Shown here: one piece after another, positions 1-7,454 of the stretch | How positions within the stretch are numbered: position 1 is the stretch's first letter | Layout of the letters: each line of letters begins with the position of its first letter | Assembly (NCBI GenBank): GCA_030037405.1 | Contig: JASHRK010000267.1 | Coordinates: forward strand, 1-7,454 | Source: Acidimicrobiales bacterium | GTDB lineage: Bacteria; Actinomycetota; Acidimicrobiia; Acidimicrobiales; Bog-793 | DNA length: 7,454 bases | Direction: 5' to 3' | The notes under the pieces: model-generated | Seen by the model: the letters and a program-made list of their open reading frames with translations, nothing else | Told to the model about the DNA's origin: nothing | The model's database searches: none | Position numbers and translations under genes: made by a program

Positions 1-1196
1 CGGCCAAGAGCCGGCCCGGAGGCGTCGAGCGTGACGCTTTCGGGGGACGGCTCGCTCCCGACGCGGCGAGCCTCGTCGAGGACGCCGCCGTAGAGATAGT
101 CGTCGAGCTGATCGGTGGCATCGAGCCTGCGCGTACTCTCCTTCTGAGCGCCCTCACGGCCGGTAAGCCCGTCGTGACGGGGAACAAGGAGCTGATCTCG
201 GCCTGTGGGGCGGAGCTTCTGGAGGCGGCCGAGAGGGCCGGTGTTGACCTTCTCTTCGAGGCATCGGTGGCAGGAGCCATCCCCCTCGTGCGCCTCCTCA
301 AGGAGTCGCTTGCCGGCGAGCGCATAGTGCGTCTCACCGGAGTCGTCAACGGCACGACGAACTACATGCTGACCCGGATGAGCGAGGAGGGGCTGAGCTA
401 CCCGGCGGCGCTCGCGGAGGCGCAGTCGCTCGGTTACGCCGAAGCGGACCCGGCCGCCGACGTCGAGGGCTTCGACGCCGCCGCCAAGGCGGCGATCCTT
501 GCCGGGATCGCGTTCGACGCCGACGTCGTCTCGAGAGACGTCTATACGGAGGGGATCTCGGGCGTGGGTGCGAGCGACATAGAGTTCGCCCATCGCCTCG
601 GCTATGCCGTAAAGCTTCTTGCCGTGGCGGAACGGCTGGACAACGAGGCACCCGGTAACGGGGACGGCACCCCCGTCGTCGCCGTGCGGGTCCATCCTGC
701 CATGGTCCCCGTGGAGCACCCGCTCGCGAGCGTACGAGGTTCCTTCAACGCAGTGTTCGTCGAAGGCGACGCTGCGGGAGAGCTGATGGTCTACGGGCGC
801 GGCGCCGGGGGACGGCCGACGGCAAGCGCCATGCTCGGCGACGTCATCGAGGCTGCTCATCACCTGCGCGAGGGCACGCGTGCACGCGCCGCCATGCGCC
901 GGCGCGTCCAGCTCTCTCCGATCTCGGAGCTTCGCACCCAGTACTACCTGTTCATGGACGTAATGGACCGCCCCGGCGTGCTCGCTTCGGTGGCTTCGGT
1001 GTTCGGGGAGCACAACGTCTCCATTCGCTCGATGGAGCAGGTTGGCCTCGGGAGCGAGGCGAGGCTCGTCTTTTTGACGCATACCGCCCTGGAGGCAGAC
1101 GTCCAAGAGACGCTCACGGACCTTGCCAAGTTGGACGTCGTGGAGCGGATCGGTTGCATGCTGAGGGTGATCGGCCCGGAGCCGGGCGAGTCGTGA
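1..1196 (+). CDS. hom: Homoserine dehydrogenase, 5'-truncated by window edge
   Basis: This enzyme reduces L-aspartate 4-semialdehyde to L-homoserine with NAD(P)H, at the branch point to threonine and methionine in the cytoplasm. The frame is open from base 3, so about 397 codons are visible. The family with an ACT domain is usually about 430-440 residues, so roughly the first 40, including the GxGxxG nucleotide-binding turn, lie outside the window. The ATG at 174 is internal: family sequence ([11 protein letters not shown]) is already readable before it. Visible hallmarks are TGNK with its conserved Lys at 186-188, NGTTNY at 348-365, and [10 protein letters not shown] at 459-488, whose Asp (474) and Lys (486) match the catalytic pair known from yeast Hom6. 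The C-terminal ACT domain starts near 942 ([20 protein letters not shown]) and suggests feedback control by threonine, which is inferred from the family. The stop lies inside a tandem repeat leading into thrC, so the two genes probably share a transcript. Confidence 0.95.
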   Translation, partial: AKSRPGGVERDAFGGRLAPDAASLVEDAAVEIVVELIGGIEPARTLLLSALTAGKPVVTGNKELISACGAELLEAAERAGVDLLFEASVAGAIPLVRLLKESLAGERIVRLTGVVNGTTNYMLTRMSEEGLSYPAALAEAQSLGYAEADPAADVEGFDAAAKAAILAGIAFDADVVSRDVYTEGISGVGASDIEFAHRLGYAVKLLAVAERLDNEAPGNGDGTPVVAVRVHPAMVPVEHPLASVRGSFNAVFVEGDAAGELMVYGRGAGGRPTASAMLGDVIEAAHHLREGTRARAAMRRRVQLSPISELRTQYYLFMDVMDRPGVLASVASVFGEHNVSIRSMEQVGLGSEARLVFLTHTALEADVQETLTDLAKLDVVERIGCMLRVIGPEPGES

Positions 1197-1243
1197 GCGA
1201 GAAGCCGGGGCGCTTCGTGAGCGAGAAGCCGGCCGGGTCGTGA
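1181..1243 (+). repeat. Imperfect 23-24 bp tandem repeat at the hom/thrC junction
   Basis: There are nearly three copies: 1181-1203, 1204-1227 and a partial copy at 1228-1243. The core TCGTGAGCGAGAAGCCGG is perfect over 18 bases at 1191-1208 and 1215-1232, and TCGTGA recurs at 1238-1243. Each copy carries a GTGA tetranucleotide. The first holds the hom stop and the last holds the proposed thrC start. The array looks like a local slippage duplication of an original 4-base hom/thrC overlap. Confidence 0.8.
1193..1243 (+). other. 16-codon relay ORF between hom and thrC (speculative)
   Basis: A minimal frame starting GTG at 1193 reads [16 protein letters not shown] and stops at TGA 1241-1243. 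Its start overlaps the hom stop as GTGA, and its stop overlaps the thrC start as GTGA. It is a by-product of the tandem repeat and is unlikely to make a functional peptide. It could let ribosomes that finish hom step on to thrC by reinitiation. No good Shine-Dalgarno sequence precedes it. The frame is seen in the sequence; its use is inference. Confidence 0.2.
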
Positions 1244-2316
1244 ACTCTCACGGCACCGACGTGAGTCGCGGGGCGCTCTCGTGCTGGCGGGGCGTCATCG
1301 AGGAGTACCGCGAGTACCTGCCCGTGACCGACGACACGCCCGTCGTCACCTTGAGGGAGGGCGCGACCCCGCTCTTGCCGGCGCCACGGTTGGGCGAGCG
1401 GGTGGCAGCCGAGGTCTTCTTGAAGCTCGAGGGGATGAACCCGACTGGCTCGTTCAAGGACCGGGGAATGACGGTGGCGATCTCGAAGGCAGCCGAGGCG
1501 GGAGTAAAAGCCGTCGTCTGCGCCTCCACCGGCAACACCTCGGCGTCGGCTGCCGCCTACGCGGCGCGGGCAGGTATGGAGTGCGCCGTCATCATCCCAG
1601 ACGGCCATATAGCTCTTGGAAAGCTCGCTCAGGCGCTGATCCACGGGGCGAAAGTCGTCCAGGTGCGCGGGAACTTCGATGCGGCGCTCGAGATCGTTCG
1701 CGAGCTTCCCAAGCGAGCTCCGGTCGCAGTCGTGAACTCCATTAATCCTCACCGTATTGCGGGGCAGAAGACGGGAGCCTTTGAGATCATGGACGTGCTC
1801 GGCGACGCCCCCGACTTCCACTGCATACCGGTCGGGAACGCAGGAAACATCACCGCTTACTGGCAGGGGTACCTCGAGTACCACTCGGCGGGGCGGGCGA
1901 CGAGGCTTCCTCGCATGCTCGGGTTCCAGGCAGAGGGTGCGGCGCCCATCGTCACGGGGAAGCCCGTCGAGTCGCCCGAGACGATCGCGACGGCGATCCG
2001 GATCGGCAACCCGGCGTCGTGGTACGGAGCGACCGCAGCCGCCAGCGAGTCGGGTGGAGGGATCGGGTCCGTGAGCGACGAGGAGATACTCGACGCCTAT
2101 CGTTTCTTGGCATCGGAGGAGTCGGTGTTCTGCGAGGCGGCGTCTGCCGCCTCAGTCGCAGGGCTCCTGAAGACGGGCGTGCCCGAGGGGTCGAGAGTCG
2201 TCTGCGTCGTCACCGGCCACGGCCTGAAGGACCCGGATCTCGCGATCAGCCAACTGACGGTGCCCGTCACGGTCGACCCCGACCTGCAGTCCGTGCTGGG
2301 CGCGATCGGTCTCTGA
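1240..2316 (+). CDS. thrC: Threonine synthase (PLP-dependent)
   Basis: It converts O-phospho-L-homoserine and water to L-threonine and phosphate, the last step of threonine synthesis, in the cytoplasm. The 358-residue product is the size of short bacterial threonine synthases of fold-type II PLP enzymes. The PLP-binding lysine is K73 in [28 protein letters not shown] follows as the substrate/phosphate-binding loop, and [15 protein letters not shown] is the glycine-rich loop that holds the cofactor phosphate. Family-like sequence begins at [10 protein letters not shown] (residue 15 on). The start is therefore uncertain: GTG 1240 overlaps the preceding relay frame, and GTG 1261 would drop seven residues. 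Neither has a strong ribosome binding site, which fits translational coupling to hom. The homoserine kinase gene that would supply the substrate is not next to it. Confidence 0.95.
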   Translation: MNSHGTDVSRGALSCWRGVIEEYREYLPVTDDTPVVTLREGATPLLPAPRLGERVAAEVFLKLEGMNPTGSFKDRGMTVAISKAAEAGVKAVVCASTGNTSASAAAYAARAGMECAVIIPDGHIALGKLAQALIHGAKVVQVRGNFDAALEIVRELPKRAPVAVVNSINPHRIAGQKTGAFEIMDVLGDAPDFHCIPVGNAGNITAYWQGYLEYHSAGRATRLPRMLGFQAEGAAPIVTGKPVESPETIATAIRIGNPASWYGATAAASESGGGIGSVSDEEILDAYRFLASEESVFCEAASAASVAGLLKTGVPEGSRVVCVVTGHGLKDPDLAISQLTVPVTVDPDLQSVLGAIGL

Positions 2317-2319
2317 TGG

Positions 2320-2354
2320 CGGCACGCCGGACGCTCGCTGGGGCGGCGTGGCCG
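2320..2354 (+). terminator. Candidate hairpin after thrC
   Basis: CGGCACGCC (2320-2328) can pair with GGCGTG plus CCG (2345-2354) with one bulged G at 2351, and G2329-C2344 extends the stem to ten pairs around a 14-base loop. It starts four bases after the thrC stop and lies upstream of the proposed rho promoter, a sensible place to end the hom-thrC transcript. It has no U-tract, so it is at best a non-canonical or Rho-assisted terminator, or a 3'-end stabiliser. Confidence 0.3.
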
Positions 2355-2381
2355 GGACTAAATGGGCCCGCCGGGGTGTTG

Positions 2382-2411
2382 TTGCCTGTAGCGGGTAAAT
2401 CACGCTAGGAT
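2382..2411 (+). promoter_or_regulatory. Candidate sigma-A-type promoter for rho and downstream genes
   Basis: A -35 like TTGCCT (2382-2387) is separated by 18 bases from a -10 TAGGAT (2406-2411). This fits the actinobacterial TANNNT consensus and sits in an AT-richer patch of an otherwise GC-rich intergenic region. Transcription would start near 2418, giving a leader of about 305 nt before the rho ATG. It is a prediction from hexamer match and position only. Confidence 0.45.
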
Positions 2412-2493
2412 CAATGACACCTTCGCTCGTCGTCGCGACAGCATCTTGAGATACACACCTCACATAGAGGAAGCGCCGAGCGGGTAGGGAACA

Positions 2494-2525
2494 GCTAGAG
2501 ACGTTGTGGTCTGCGCGCCTCTAGC
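2494..2525 (+). promoter_or_regulatory. Leader hairpin GCTAGAG/CTCTAGC
   Basis: A perfect 7-base inverted repeat, GCTAGAG (2494-2500) and CTCTAGC (2519-2525), encloses an 18-base loop. It is followed directly by AATTTCTCTC, an A/U- and pyrimidine-rich run, so it could act as a weak attenuator or pause hairpin in the rho leader. No homologous structure was available for comparison. Confidence 0.35.
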
Positions 2526-2530
2526 AATTT

Positions 2531-2547
2531 CTCTCGATCCCGAAGAG
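2531..2547 (+). promoter_or_regulatory. Second small leader hairpin
   Basis: CTCTCG (2531-2536) pairs with CGAAGAG (2541-2547) with one bulged A at 2543 and a four-base loop. It lies five bases after the first hairpin. The CTCT at 2531-2534 could also compete for the GAG of the first stem, which would allow alternative folds. The evidence is base complementarity only. Confidence 0.25.
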
Positions 2548-2591
2548 TGAAGCGTCGAAGTTCCTGCGCACTCCAATGTCGGGCAGGCGGG

Positions 2592-2612
2592 TCACAGGAG
2601 AATCACAGGAGA
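2592..2612 (+). repeat. Tandem TCACAGGAGA repeat in the rho leader
   Basis: TCACAGGAGA occurs at 2592-2601 and again at 2603-2612, an 11-base period. Each copy carries AGGAGA, a strong Shine-Dalgarno-like core, yet no plausible start codon follows at normal spacing; the next in-frame GTG is at 2634. It could be a ribosome standby site, a protein-binding site or a chance duplication. Confidence 0.45.
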
Positions 2613-2723
2613 CCGGCGGCTCGGACCGCAGCCGTGAGCCCGTATCACGACTCGCCGGGAGACCGTCGGGCGAGTGACCGTCGCGAAAGAGAAGTTGCAG
2701 ACCGATACGAAGAGAGGGAATCC

Positions 2724-4586
2724 ATGAGCGGAGAGCAGCTCGAGCGTTCGATCCTGGAACGAAAGGCCAGCGACGAGCTGCGAGCGATCGCCATAGCGAT
2801 GTCGCTCGAACCGGCTAGTCGCGTAAAGAAGGCGGACCTCGTCGACCAGATCCTCCGTGCCGCGGGAGTTGAGGTGGACGGAGCAGCGACGCACGGAAAC
2901 GGACGCGCCGTCGAGGAGCATGCCGGGACGGCGTCGCTCGACGGTTCCTCGGGGAACGGCGCGGCGACGAGACCGCGCGCCAGCAGGGCACGCACCCCGA
3001 GGAAGCCGGCAAGCTCGACTGCTCCGGAGGCGGAGGAGCCTTCCGATGGGGCGGACGGTTCCGGCCCGGCCAGCGTGAGGGTTGAGGGCTCTTCTCAGGC
3101 GGGAGAGGCAGCCACCGCCGTCGAGACGGCGGCTGATGGTGCGCTTCCTCCTTCCGATGGGGCAGCTTCCGGGGAAACTCTCGCTTCCGGGGAAACCTCG
3201 GCTTCCGGGGATGGCTCGGGTGCGGTGGCTGGGACGCTGACGACGGCCCCGTCACGCGGCGAGCAGTTGGCCCCTGCCGTGCATCAGGCGCCGCAACGAG
3301 ACCGTCAGCAGTTCCAGAGCAACCAGATCGGGCAGGGCAACCTGCAGGGAGAGCCCGGCAACCGCCGTAGCCGCCGGCGCAGAGGACGCGATCGCGATAG
3401 GGAGCGCGAGCCGCAGGGCGGGCAGCCCGAGGCTCCCTACCAGGGTGAGCTCGTCCCGGTGAAGGGGCTGCTCGACCTGCGAGAGGAGGGGTACGGCTTC
3501 CTCAGGACCGGTGGCTACCTCCCGAGCCAGAAGGACGTGTACGTCTCGGTGAGCCAGGCTCGCCGCTTCGGCCTTCGCCGTGGCGACGCGATCGAGGGCG
3601 GCTGTCGACCGGCGGGGGCGAGCGAGAAGTACCCGGCACTGCTCCGGATCGACACGATCTGCGGGATGTCGCCTGAAGAGGCGAGCCGCCGCCCTCGATT
3701 CGAGGACCTCACGCCGCTCTTCCCGGACGAGCGTCTCAAGCTCGAGACGCCCGATGACCCGGCCAACGTCACTGCGCGCATCGTCGACCTGATCTCGCCC
3801 ATCGGCAAGGGCCAGCGCGGGATGATCGTGTCTCCGTCGAAAGCCGGCAAGACGACGGTCATGAAGCAGATCGCCCACTCGATCGAGCAGAACAACCCCG
3901 ACGTCCATCTCATGGTCCTTCTCGTGGCCGAACGGCCGGAAGAGGTGACCGACATGCGGCGGTCCGTCCGGGGAGAGGTCATCGCCTCGACCTTCGACCG
4001 CCCCTCGGAAGAGCACACGGCGGTCGCAGAGTTGGCGATCGAGCGTGCTCAGCGCCTTGTCGAGCTCGGTCGGGACGTCGTGATAATCCTCGACGGGATC
4101 ACGCGGCTCGCGAGGGCGTACAACCTCGCCCAACCGGCGACAGGCCGGATCATGTCGGGCGGCGTCGACTCCGGCGCCCTCTACCCGCCGAAGAGGTTCT
4201 TCGGGGCCGCTCGCAACATCGAGGAAGGTGGCTCTCTCACGATTCTTGCCACCGCCCTCGTGGAGACGGGCTCGAAGATGGACGAGGTCATCTTCGAGGA
4301 GTTCAAGGGAACGGGCAACATGGAGCTTCGACTCGACCGCAAGCTCGCCGAGCGCCGCATCTACCCGGCGATCGAGGTGAACGCCAGCTCGACACGCCAC
4401 GAAGAGCTGCTCTTCGACCGTGGCCAGCTGCAGCAAGTCTGGAAGCTGCGCCGCGTCCTCAATGCGCTCGGGGCGGAAGGCAATACCGCTGCCGGGCTCG
4501 AGCTTCTGATGGACAAGATCAAGACCACGCGGTCGAACGACGAGTTCCTGCAGGAGATCGCCAAGGCGCCGATGCCTCAGAACTGA
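2724..4586 (+). CDS. rho: Transcription termination factor Rho
   Basis: Rho is a hexameric RNA-dependent ATPase that loads on untranslated RNA and releases it from RNA polymerase. I chose ATG 2724 (620 residues) because it has a good ribosome binding site and family sequence begins at [20 protein letters not shown]; upstream in-frame codons look non-coding. Domains in order: N-terminal helical domain about 1-50; a disordered Ala/Gly/Ser/Glu insert about 52-210, typical of actinobacterial Rho; an Arg-rich segment 214-228; cold-shock-like RNA-binding domain about 243-320 ([10 protein letters not shown]); and the ATPase core. In the core, Walker A is SPSKAGKTT (K376, T377), ERPEEV starts at the catalytic Glu E403, Walker B ends at D457, the Q- and R-loop regions are intact, and R558 in STRHEELL is the likely arginine finger. 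Two pocket residues are unusual: A402 where Escherichia coli has Asp, and G458 where it has Ser266. The C-terminus ([11 protein letters not shown]) is complete. Confidence 0.97.
   Translation: MSGEQLERSILERKASDELRAIAIAMSLEPASRVKKADLVDQILRAAGVEVDGAATHGNGRAVEEHAGTASLDGSSGNGAATRPRASRARTPRKPASSTAPEAEEPSDGADGSGPASVRVEGSSQAGEAATAVETAADGALPPSDGAASGETLASGETSASGDGSGAVAGTLTTAPSRGEQLAPAVHQAPQRDRQQFQSNQIGQGNLQGEPGNRRSRRRRGRDRDREREPQGGQPEAPYQGELVPVKGLLDLREEGYGFLRTGGYLPSQKDVYVSVSQARRFGLRRGDAIEGGCRPAGASEKYPALLRIDTICGMSPEEASRRPRFEDLTPLFPDERLKLETPDDPANVTARIVDLISPIGKGQRGMIVSPSKAGKTTVMKQIAHSIEQNNPDVHLMVLLVAERPEEVTDMRRSVRGEVIASTFDRPSEEHTAVAELAIERAQRLVELGRDVVIILDGITRLARAYNLAQPATGRIMSGGVDSGALYPPKRFFGAARNIEEGGSLTILATALVETGSKMDEVIFEEFKGTGNMELRLDRKLAERRIYPAIEVNASSTRHEELLFDRGQLQQVWKLRRVLNALGAEGNTAAGLELLMDKIKTTRSNDEFLQEIAKAPMPQN
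3165..3218 (+). repeat. Three 18-bp tandem repeats inside rho
   Basis: GCTTCCGGGGAAACTCTC and two close copies run head to tail at 3165-3182, 3183-3200 and 3201-3218. The period is a multiple of three, so the protein keeps its frame and gains [12 protein letters not shown] and ASGDGS (residues 148-165) in the disordered insert. A separate 14-base repeat, CCTTCCGATGGGGC, occurs nearby at 3039-3052 and 3150-3163, so the insert appears to grow by in-frame slippage. Confidence 0.8.
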
Positions 4587-4633
4587 TCCTGCAGCGGCTC
4601 TGCCAAATGGCTCCTGTCCCTGCCGGAGGACCC

Positions 4634-4663
4634 ATGAAACCCCGTACACTGTTTGCCCGATGA
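4634..4663 (+). CDS. Candidate 9-codon leader ORF coupled to rpmE
   Basis: The frame reads MKPRTLFAR. It begins at ATG 4634, just after the strongest Shine-Dalgarno match in this part of the window (GGAGGA, 4625-4630), and its stop TGA (4661-4663) overlaps the rpmE ATG as ATGA. rpmE itself has no Shine-Dalgarno sequence at normal spacing, so ribosomes could load here and reinitiate on rpmE. The peptide resembles nothing I know. The alternative is that rpmE is leaderless and this frame is chance; the TACACT inside it would then be a promoter element. Confidence 0.4.
   Translation: MKPRTLFAR
4645..4650 (+). promoter_or_regulatory. Possible -10 element (TACACT) for a leaderless rpmE transcript
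   Basis: TACACT fits the TANNNT -10 consensus and ends nine bases before the A of the rpmE ATG (4660). That could place a transcription start at G4659 or A4660 and give a leaderless mRNA, which is common in actinobacteria. No convincing -35 is present; CTGCCG at 4620-4625 is poor. This competes with the coupling explanation for the lack of a ribosome binding site. Confidence 0.25.
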
Positions 4664-4881
4664 AGACCGATCTCCACCCCAACTACGTGACGGCGACCGT
4701 CCACTGTTCCTGCGGGAACACTTTCACGACGCGCTCGACGAAGGCGGACCTCCACGTCGAGCTCTGCAACGAATGCCATCCCTTCTATACCGGCAAGCAG
4801 AAGCTCGTGGACACGGGCGGCCGGGTGGAGCGCTTCGAACGACGCTACGGCGCTCGCAACAAGAAGACGAAGCGCACCTGA
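4660..4881 (+). CDS. rpmE: 50S ribosomal protein L31, zinc-binding type
   Basis: L31 is a small protein of the large ribosomal subunit that bridges to the 30S subunit. The 73-residue product starts [20 protein letters not shown], the standard opening. Four cysteines, C16 and C18 (CSC) and C36 and C39 (CNEC), form the zinc ribbon, making this the C+ form rather than the zinc-free paralogue that Zur-regulated genes supply under zinc starvation. The C-terminus is basic (ARNKKTKRT), suited to rRNA contact. It lies 73 bases after rho and 65 bases before prfA, and no strong terminator is seen on either side. The start codon overlaps the stop of a 9-codon leader frame and lacks its own Shine-Dalgarno site. 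Confidence 0.97.
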   Translation: MKTDLHPNYVTATVHCSCGNTFTTRSTKADLHVELCNECHPFYTGKQKLVDTGGRVERFERRYGARNKKTKRT

Positions 4882-4918
4882 CCTCCGATCAGCCAATCGT
4901 CGGCGGGTTCCAGGGTGA

Positions 4919-4944
4919 GGCGAGCCGCCTCGCTAACCTCCTTT
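4919..4944 (+). promoter_or_regulatory. Hairpin and anti-Shine-Dalgarno-like tract before prfA
   Basis: GCGAG (4920-4924) pairs with CTCGC (4929-4933) around a four-base loop, with a possible G-U pair outside. It is followed by ACCTCCTTT (4936-4944), which matches the 3' tail of 16S rRNA instead of its complement. The prfA start is three bases further on (4947), so this gene has no usual ribosome binding site. Whether this weakens initiation is unknown. Confidence 0.2.
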
Positions 4945-4946
4945 GA

Positions 4947-6008
<1,062 letters not shown>

Positions 6009-6827
6009 TCGCCACCACGCGGCGCCAGCCGATCACCGGCTGCGGCTCGCCCGGGAGGTGGGCGCAGCCGTCGGCTCCGGGCAGGAGGGGCGCTGGATCG
6101 TCGAGGAGGCGGAGGGGGACGAGGGGCGGGCTCGAGAGCTCGCCGCCCGCCGGGCTCGAGGCGAGCCGCTCCAGCACGTGCTCGGCCACTGGTCGTTTCG
6201 CACCCTCGACGTGCTGACGGACCGGCGCGCCCTCGTCCCCCGCCCGGAGACCGAGGTCGTGGCGGAGATCGCCCTTGCAGAGCTCCGCCGCCGGCACCCG
6301 GCGGGACCGCTCCTCGCCGCCGATCTCGGGACTGGCTCCGGGGTCATCGCCTGCTCGCTCGCACGCGAGCTCGGGCCGGGGACGAGGGTCTTCGCCACGG
6401 ACCGGTCGGCTGCGGCCCTCTCCCTCGCCAGGCAAAACGTCACCCGTACCCTCCGCCAGTCCACCGCCCAGGTCACCCTTTGCGAGGGGAGCTGGTTCGA
6501 AGCCCTCCCGGGCGAGCTCGCCGGACGCTTCGACCTCCTAGTCTCCAATCCCCCGTACCTCGCGTCGCAGGAGTGGCATCGCCTCCCGCCGGTGGTGCGA
6601 GAGCACGACCCTTACGAAGCCCTCGTGGCGGGGGAGAGCGGGCTCGAGGCGATCGGAGAGATCGTCGCAGGGGCACCGCCCTGGCTCTCACCTGACGGAT
6701 CCCTCGTGGTCGAGATCGCTCCCCATCAGGCCGATGCCGCCAGGGCGCTCTGCGAGGCGGCGGGCTTCGGCCACCACGAGGTGCGTCCCGACCTCGCCGG
6801 CCGGGAGCGCGTGCTCGTGGCCCGCCC

Positions 6828-7454
6828 GTGAGCGCCGCCGAGGCGATCGCCAAGGCGGTCGGGGCCGTCGCCCGCGGCGAGGTGATCGGCATCCCGACCG
6901 ACACGGTCTACGGACTTGGCGCCGACCCCTTCCAGGCGAAGGCGGCCGACGCGCTCTTCGAAGCAAAACGACGACCGGAGACCCTCGCTCTCCCCGTGCT
7001 GATCGCCCGGCCGTCCGAGGCGGAAGAGCTCGCTGTCCTGGACGAGCGTGCGGCGGCCCTGATAGGGCGCTACTGGCCCGGGCCGCTCACGCTCGTCCTC
7101 GGACGGCGCCGCGGGAGGGCGATGCATCTCGGCGGCGACCCCCTCACCGTCGGGCTCCGCTGCCCGAGCCACCCGGCGGCTCTGGAGCTGCTGGCTGCGA
7201 CCGGGCCGCTCGCCGTGACGAGCGCCAACCTGCACGGAGGCCCACCCGCGACGACGGCGGCCGAGCTGCGCGGGGTCTTTGGTGATTCCGTCCCGATCGT
7301 CGTGGACGGGGGGCACTGCGACGGCCGGCCCTCCACCGTGCTGTCGCTCGCGGGACCGAGCCCTGTCGTGCTCAGGCAGGGCGACCTGACGCTCGACGAG
7401 CTCGTCGCCGCCATGCCGGGAGGCCTCGCCCACCCTCGGGAACCGGCACCGTGA
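6828..7454 (+). CDS. tsaC: L-threonylcarbamoyladenylate synthase (Sua5/YrdC/YwlC family)
   Basis: It makes threonylcarbamoyl-AMP from threonine, bicarbonate and ATP, the first step toward t6A at position 37 of ANN-decoding tRNAs. The 208-residue product is a single YrdC domain without the extra Sua5 C-terminal domain. Motifs are GIPTDTVYGLGADPF (P23-T24-D25-T26), AKRRP with K47 and R49 in the nucleotide-binding site, SAN at 132-134, and STVLSL...VVLRQGDLT near the end. The GTG start (6828) overlaps the prmC stop as GTGA and no Shine-Dalgarno site is seen, so translation is probably coupled. The stop is the last codon of the window, so the gene is complete. In this window it joins the enzyme that makes threonine (thrC) with one that spends it on tRNA, and it follows prmC as it does in many bacteria. 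Confidence 0.95.
   Translation: MSAAEAIAKAVGAVARGEVIGIPTDTVYGLGADPFQAKAADALFEAKRRPETLALPVLIARPSEAEELAVLDERAAALIGRYWPGPLTLVLGRRRGRAMHLGGDPLTVGLRCPSHPAALELLAATGPLAVTSANLHGGPPATTAAELRGVFGDSVPIVVDGGHCDGRPSTVLSLAGPSPVVLRQGDLTLDELVAAMPGGLAHPREPAP

Larger units (their letters stand above)
2412..2723 (+). promoter_or_regulatory. Long rho 5' leader, probably regulatory
   Basis: About 300 bases separate the candidate promoter from rho. No frame here looks like a protein gene. The stretch holds two neighbouring candidate hairpins (2494-2525 and 2531-2547), a tandem TCACAGGAGA repeat (2592-2612) and the rho ribosome binding site, GAGAGGGA at 2712-2719, six bases from its GAGG core to the ATG. Rho genes are known to be autoregulated by termination within their own leader in Escherichia coli; the same logic here is inference from leader length and structure. 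Confidence 0.4.

Noticed and set aside
1114..1884. 256-codon minus-strand frame over the hom end and thrC
   Set aside because: Its sequence tracks the tandem repeat and thrC in reverse; no family features.
2414..2449. 11-codon frame MTPSLVVATAS as a rho leader peptide
   Set aside because: The AGGA before it is part of the proposed -10 (TAGGAT), and the start would lie upstream of or at the transcription start. It stays possible only if the promoter call is wrong.
2547..2723. 59-codon upstream extension of rho from GTG 2547
   Set aside because: The residues are unlike Rho, no ribosome binding site precedes GTG 2547, and ATG 2724 has a good one and starts the known N-terminal domain.
4587..4659. 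Rho-independent terminator between rho and rpmE
   Set aside because: Only short, weak inverted repeats of 3-4 pairs and no U-run were found; read-through into rpmE is more likely.
3252..4682. 476-codon open frame on the minus strand opposite rho
   Set aside because: It mirrors the codon structure of rho, a strongly conserved gene, shows no domain I recognise and is rich in Arg/Leu/Val/Asp as expected for an antisense shadow of GC-rich coding DNA.
6828..7454. tsaC as truncated at the window end
   Set aside because: The TGA stop occupies the last three bases and the C-terminal family motifs are present, so the gene is complete as a single-domain YrdC protein.

Overview
This GC-rich window is a conserved housekeeping segment from the Actinomycetota. 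All genes lie on the plus strand, in the order hom (5' end cut off by the window) - thrC - rho - rpmE - prfA - prmC - tsaC. The phylum call rests on three things: the gene order, a Rho with a long hydrophilic insert and an Arg-rich stretch before its RNA-binding domain, and frequent GTG starts with GTGA overlaps. An Acidimicrobiia-like lineage is possible, but the class is a guess. There is no sign of a mobile element, phage, CRISPR array, tRNA or rRNA.

Region 1 (1-2316) is the end of threonine synthesis: homoserine dehydrogenase with its ACT regulatory domain, then threonine synthase. An imperfect tandem repeat of about 23-24 bp has formed exactly at the hom stop / thrC start. The homoserine kinase gene (thrB), which often follows thrC in actinobacteria, is not here. 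Region 2 (2317-2723) is 407 bases without a credible gene. It holds a candidate hairpin just after thrC, a good candidate housekeeping promoter (TTGCCT, 18 bases, TAGGAT) and a leader of about 300 nt for rho, with two candidate hairpins and a tandem TCACAGGAGA repeat.

Region 3 (2724-7454) is a run of genes for ending RNA and protein synthesis and for translation accuracy: Rho (transcription termination), ribosomal protein L31, release factor RF1, PrmC (methylates the GGQ glutamine of RF1) and TsaC (uses threonine to begin the t6A modification of tRNA). No convincing terminator is visible between these genes and several overlap, so they are probably co-transcribed from the rho promoter, perhaps with an extra start before rpmE. 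A 9-codon reading frame with a strong Shine-Dalgarno site ends on the rpmE start codon (ATGA), a candidate translational coupling device.

No wholly new system is evident. The observations most worth checking are the rpmE leader ORF, two substitutions in the Rho ATPase / bicyclomycin pocket (Asp to Ala before ERPEEV, Ser to Gly after the Walker B Asp), the repeat-built hom/thrC junction and the long structured rho leader.
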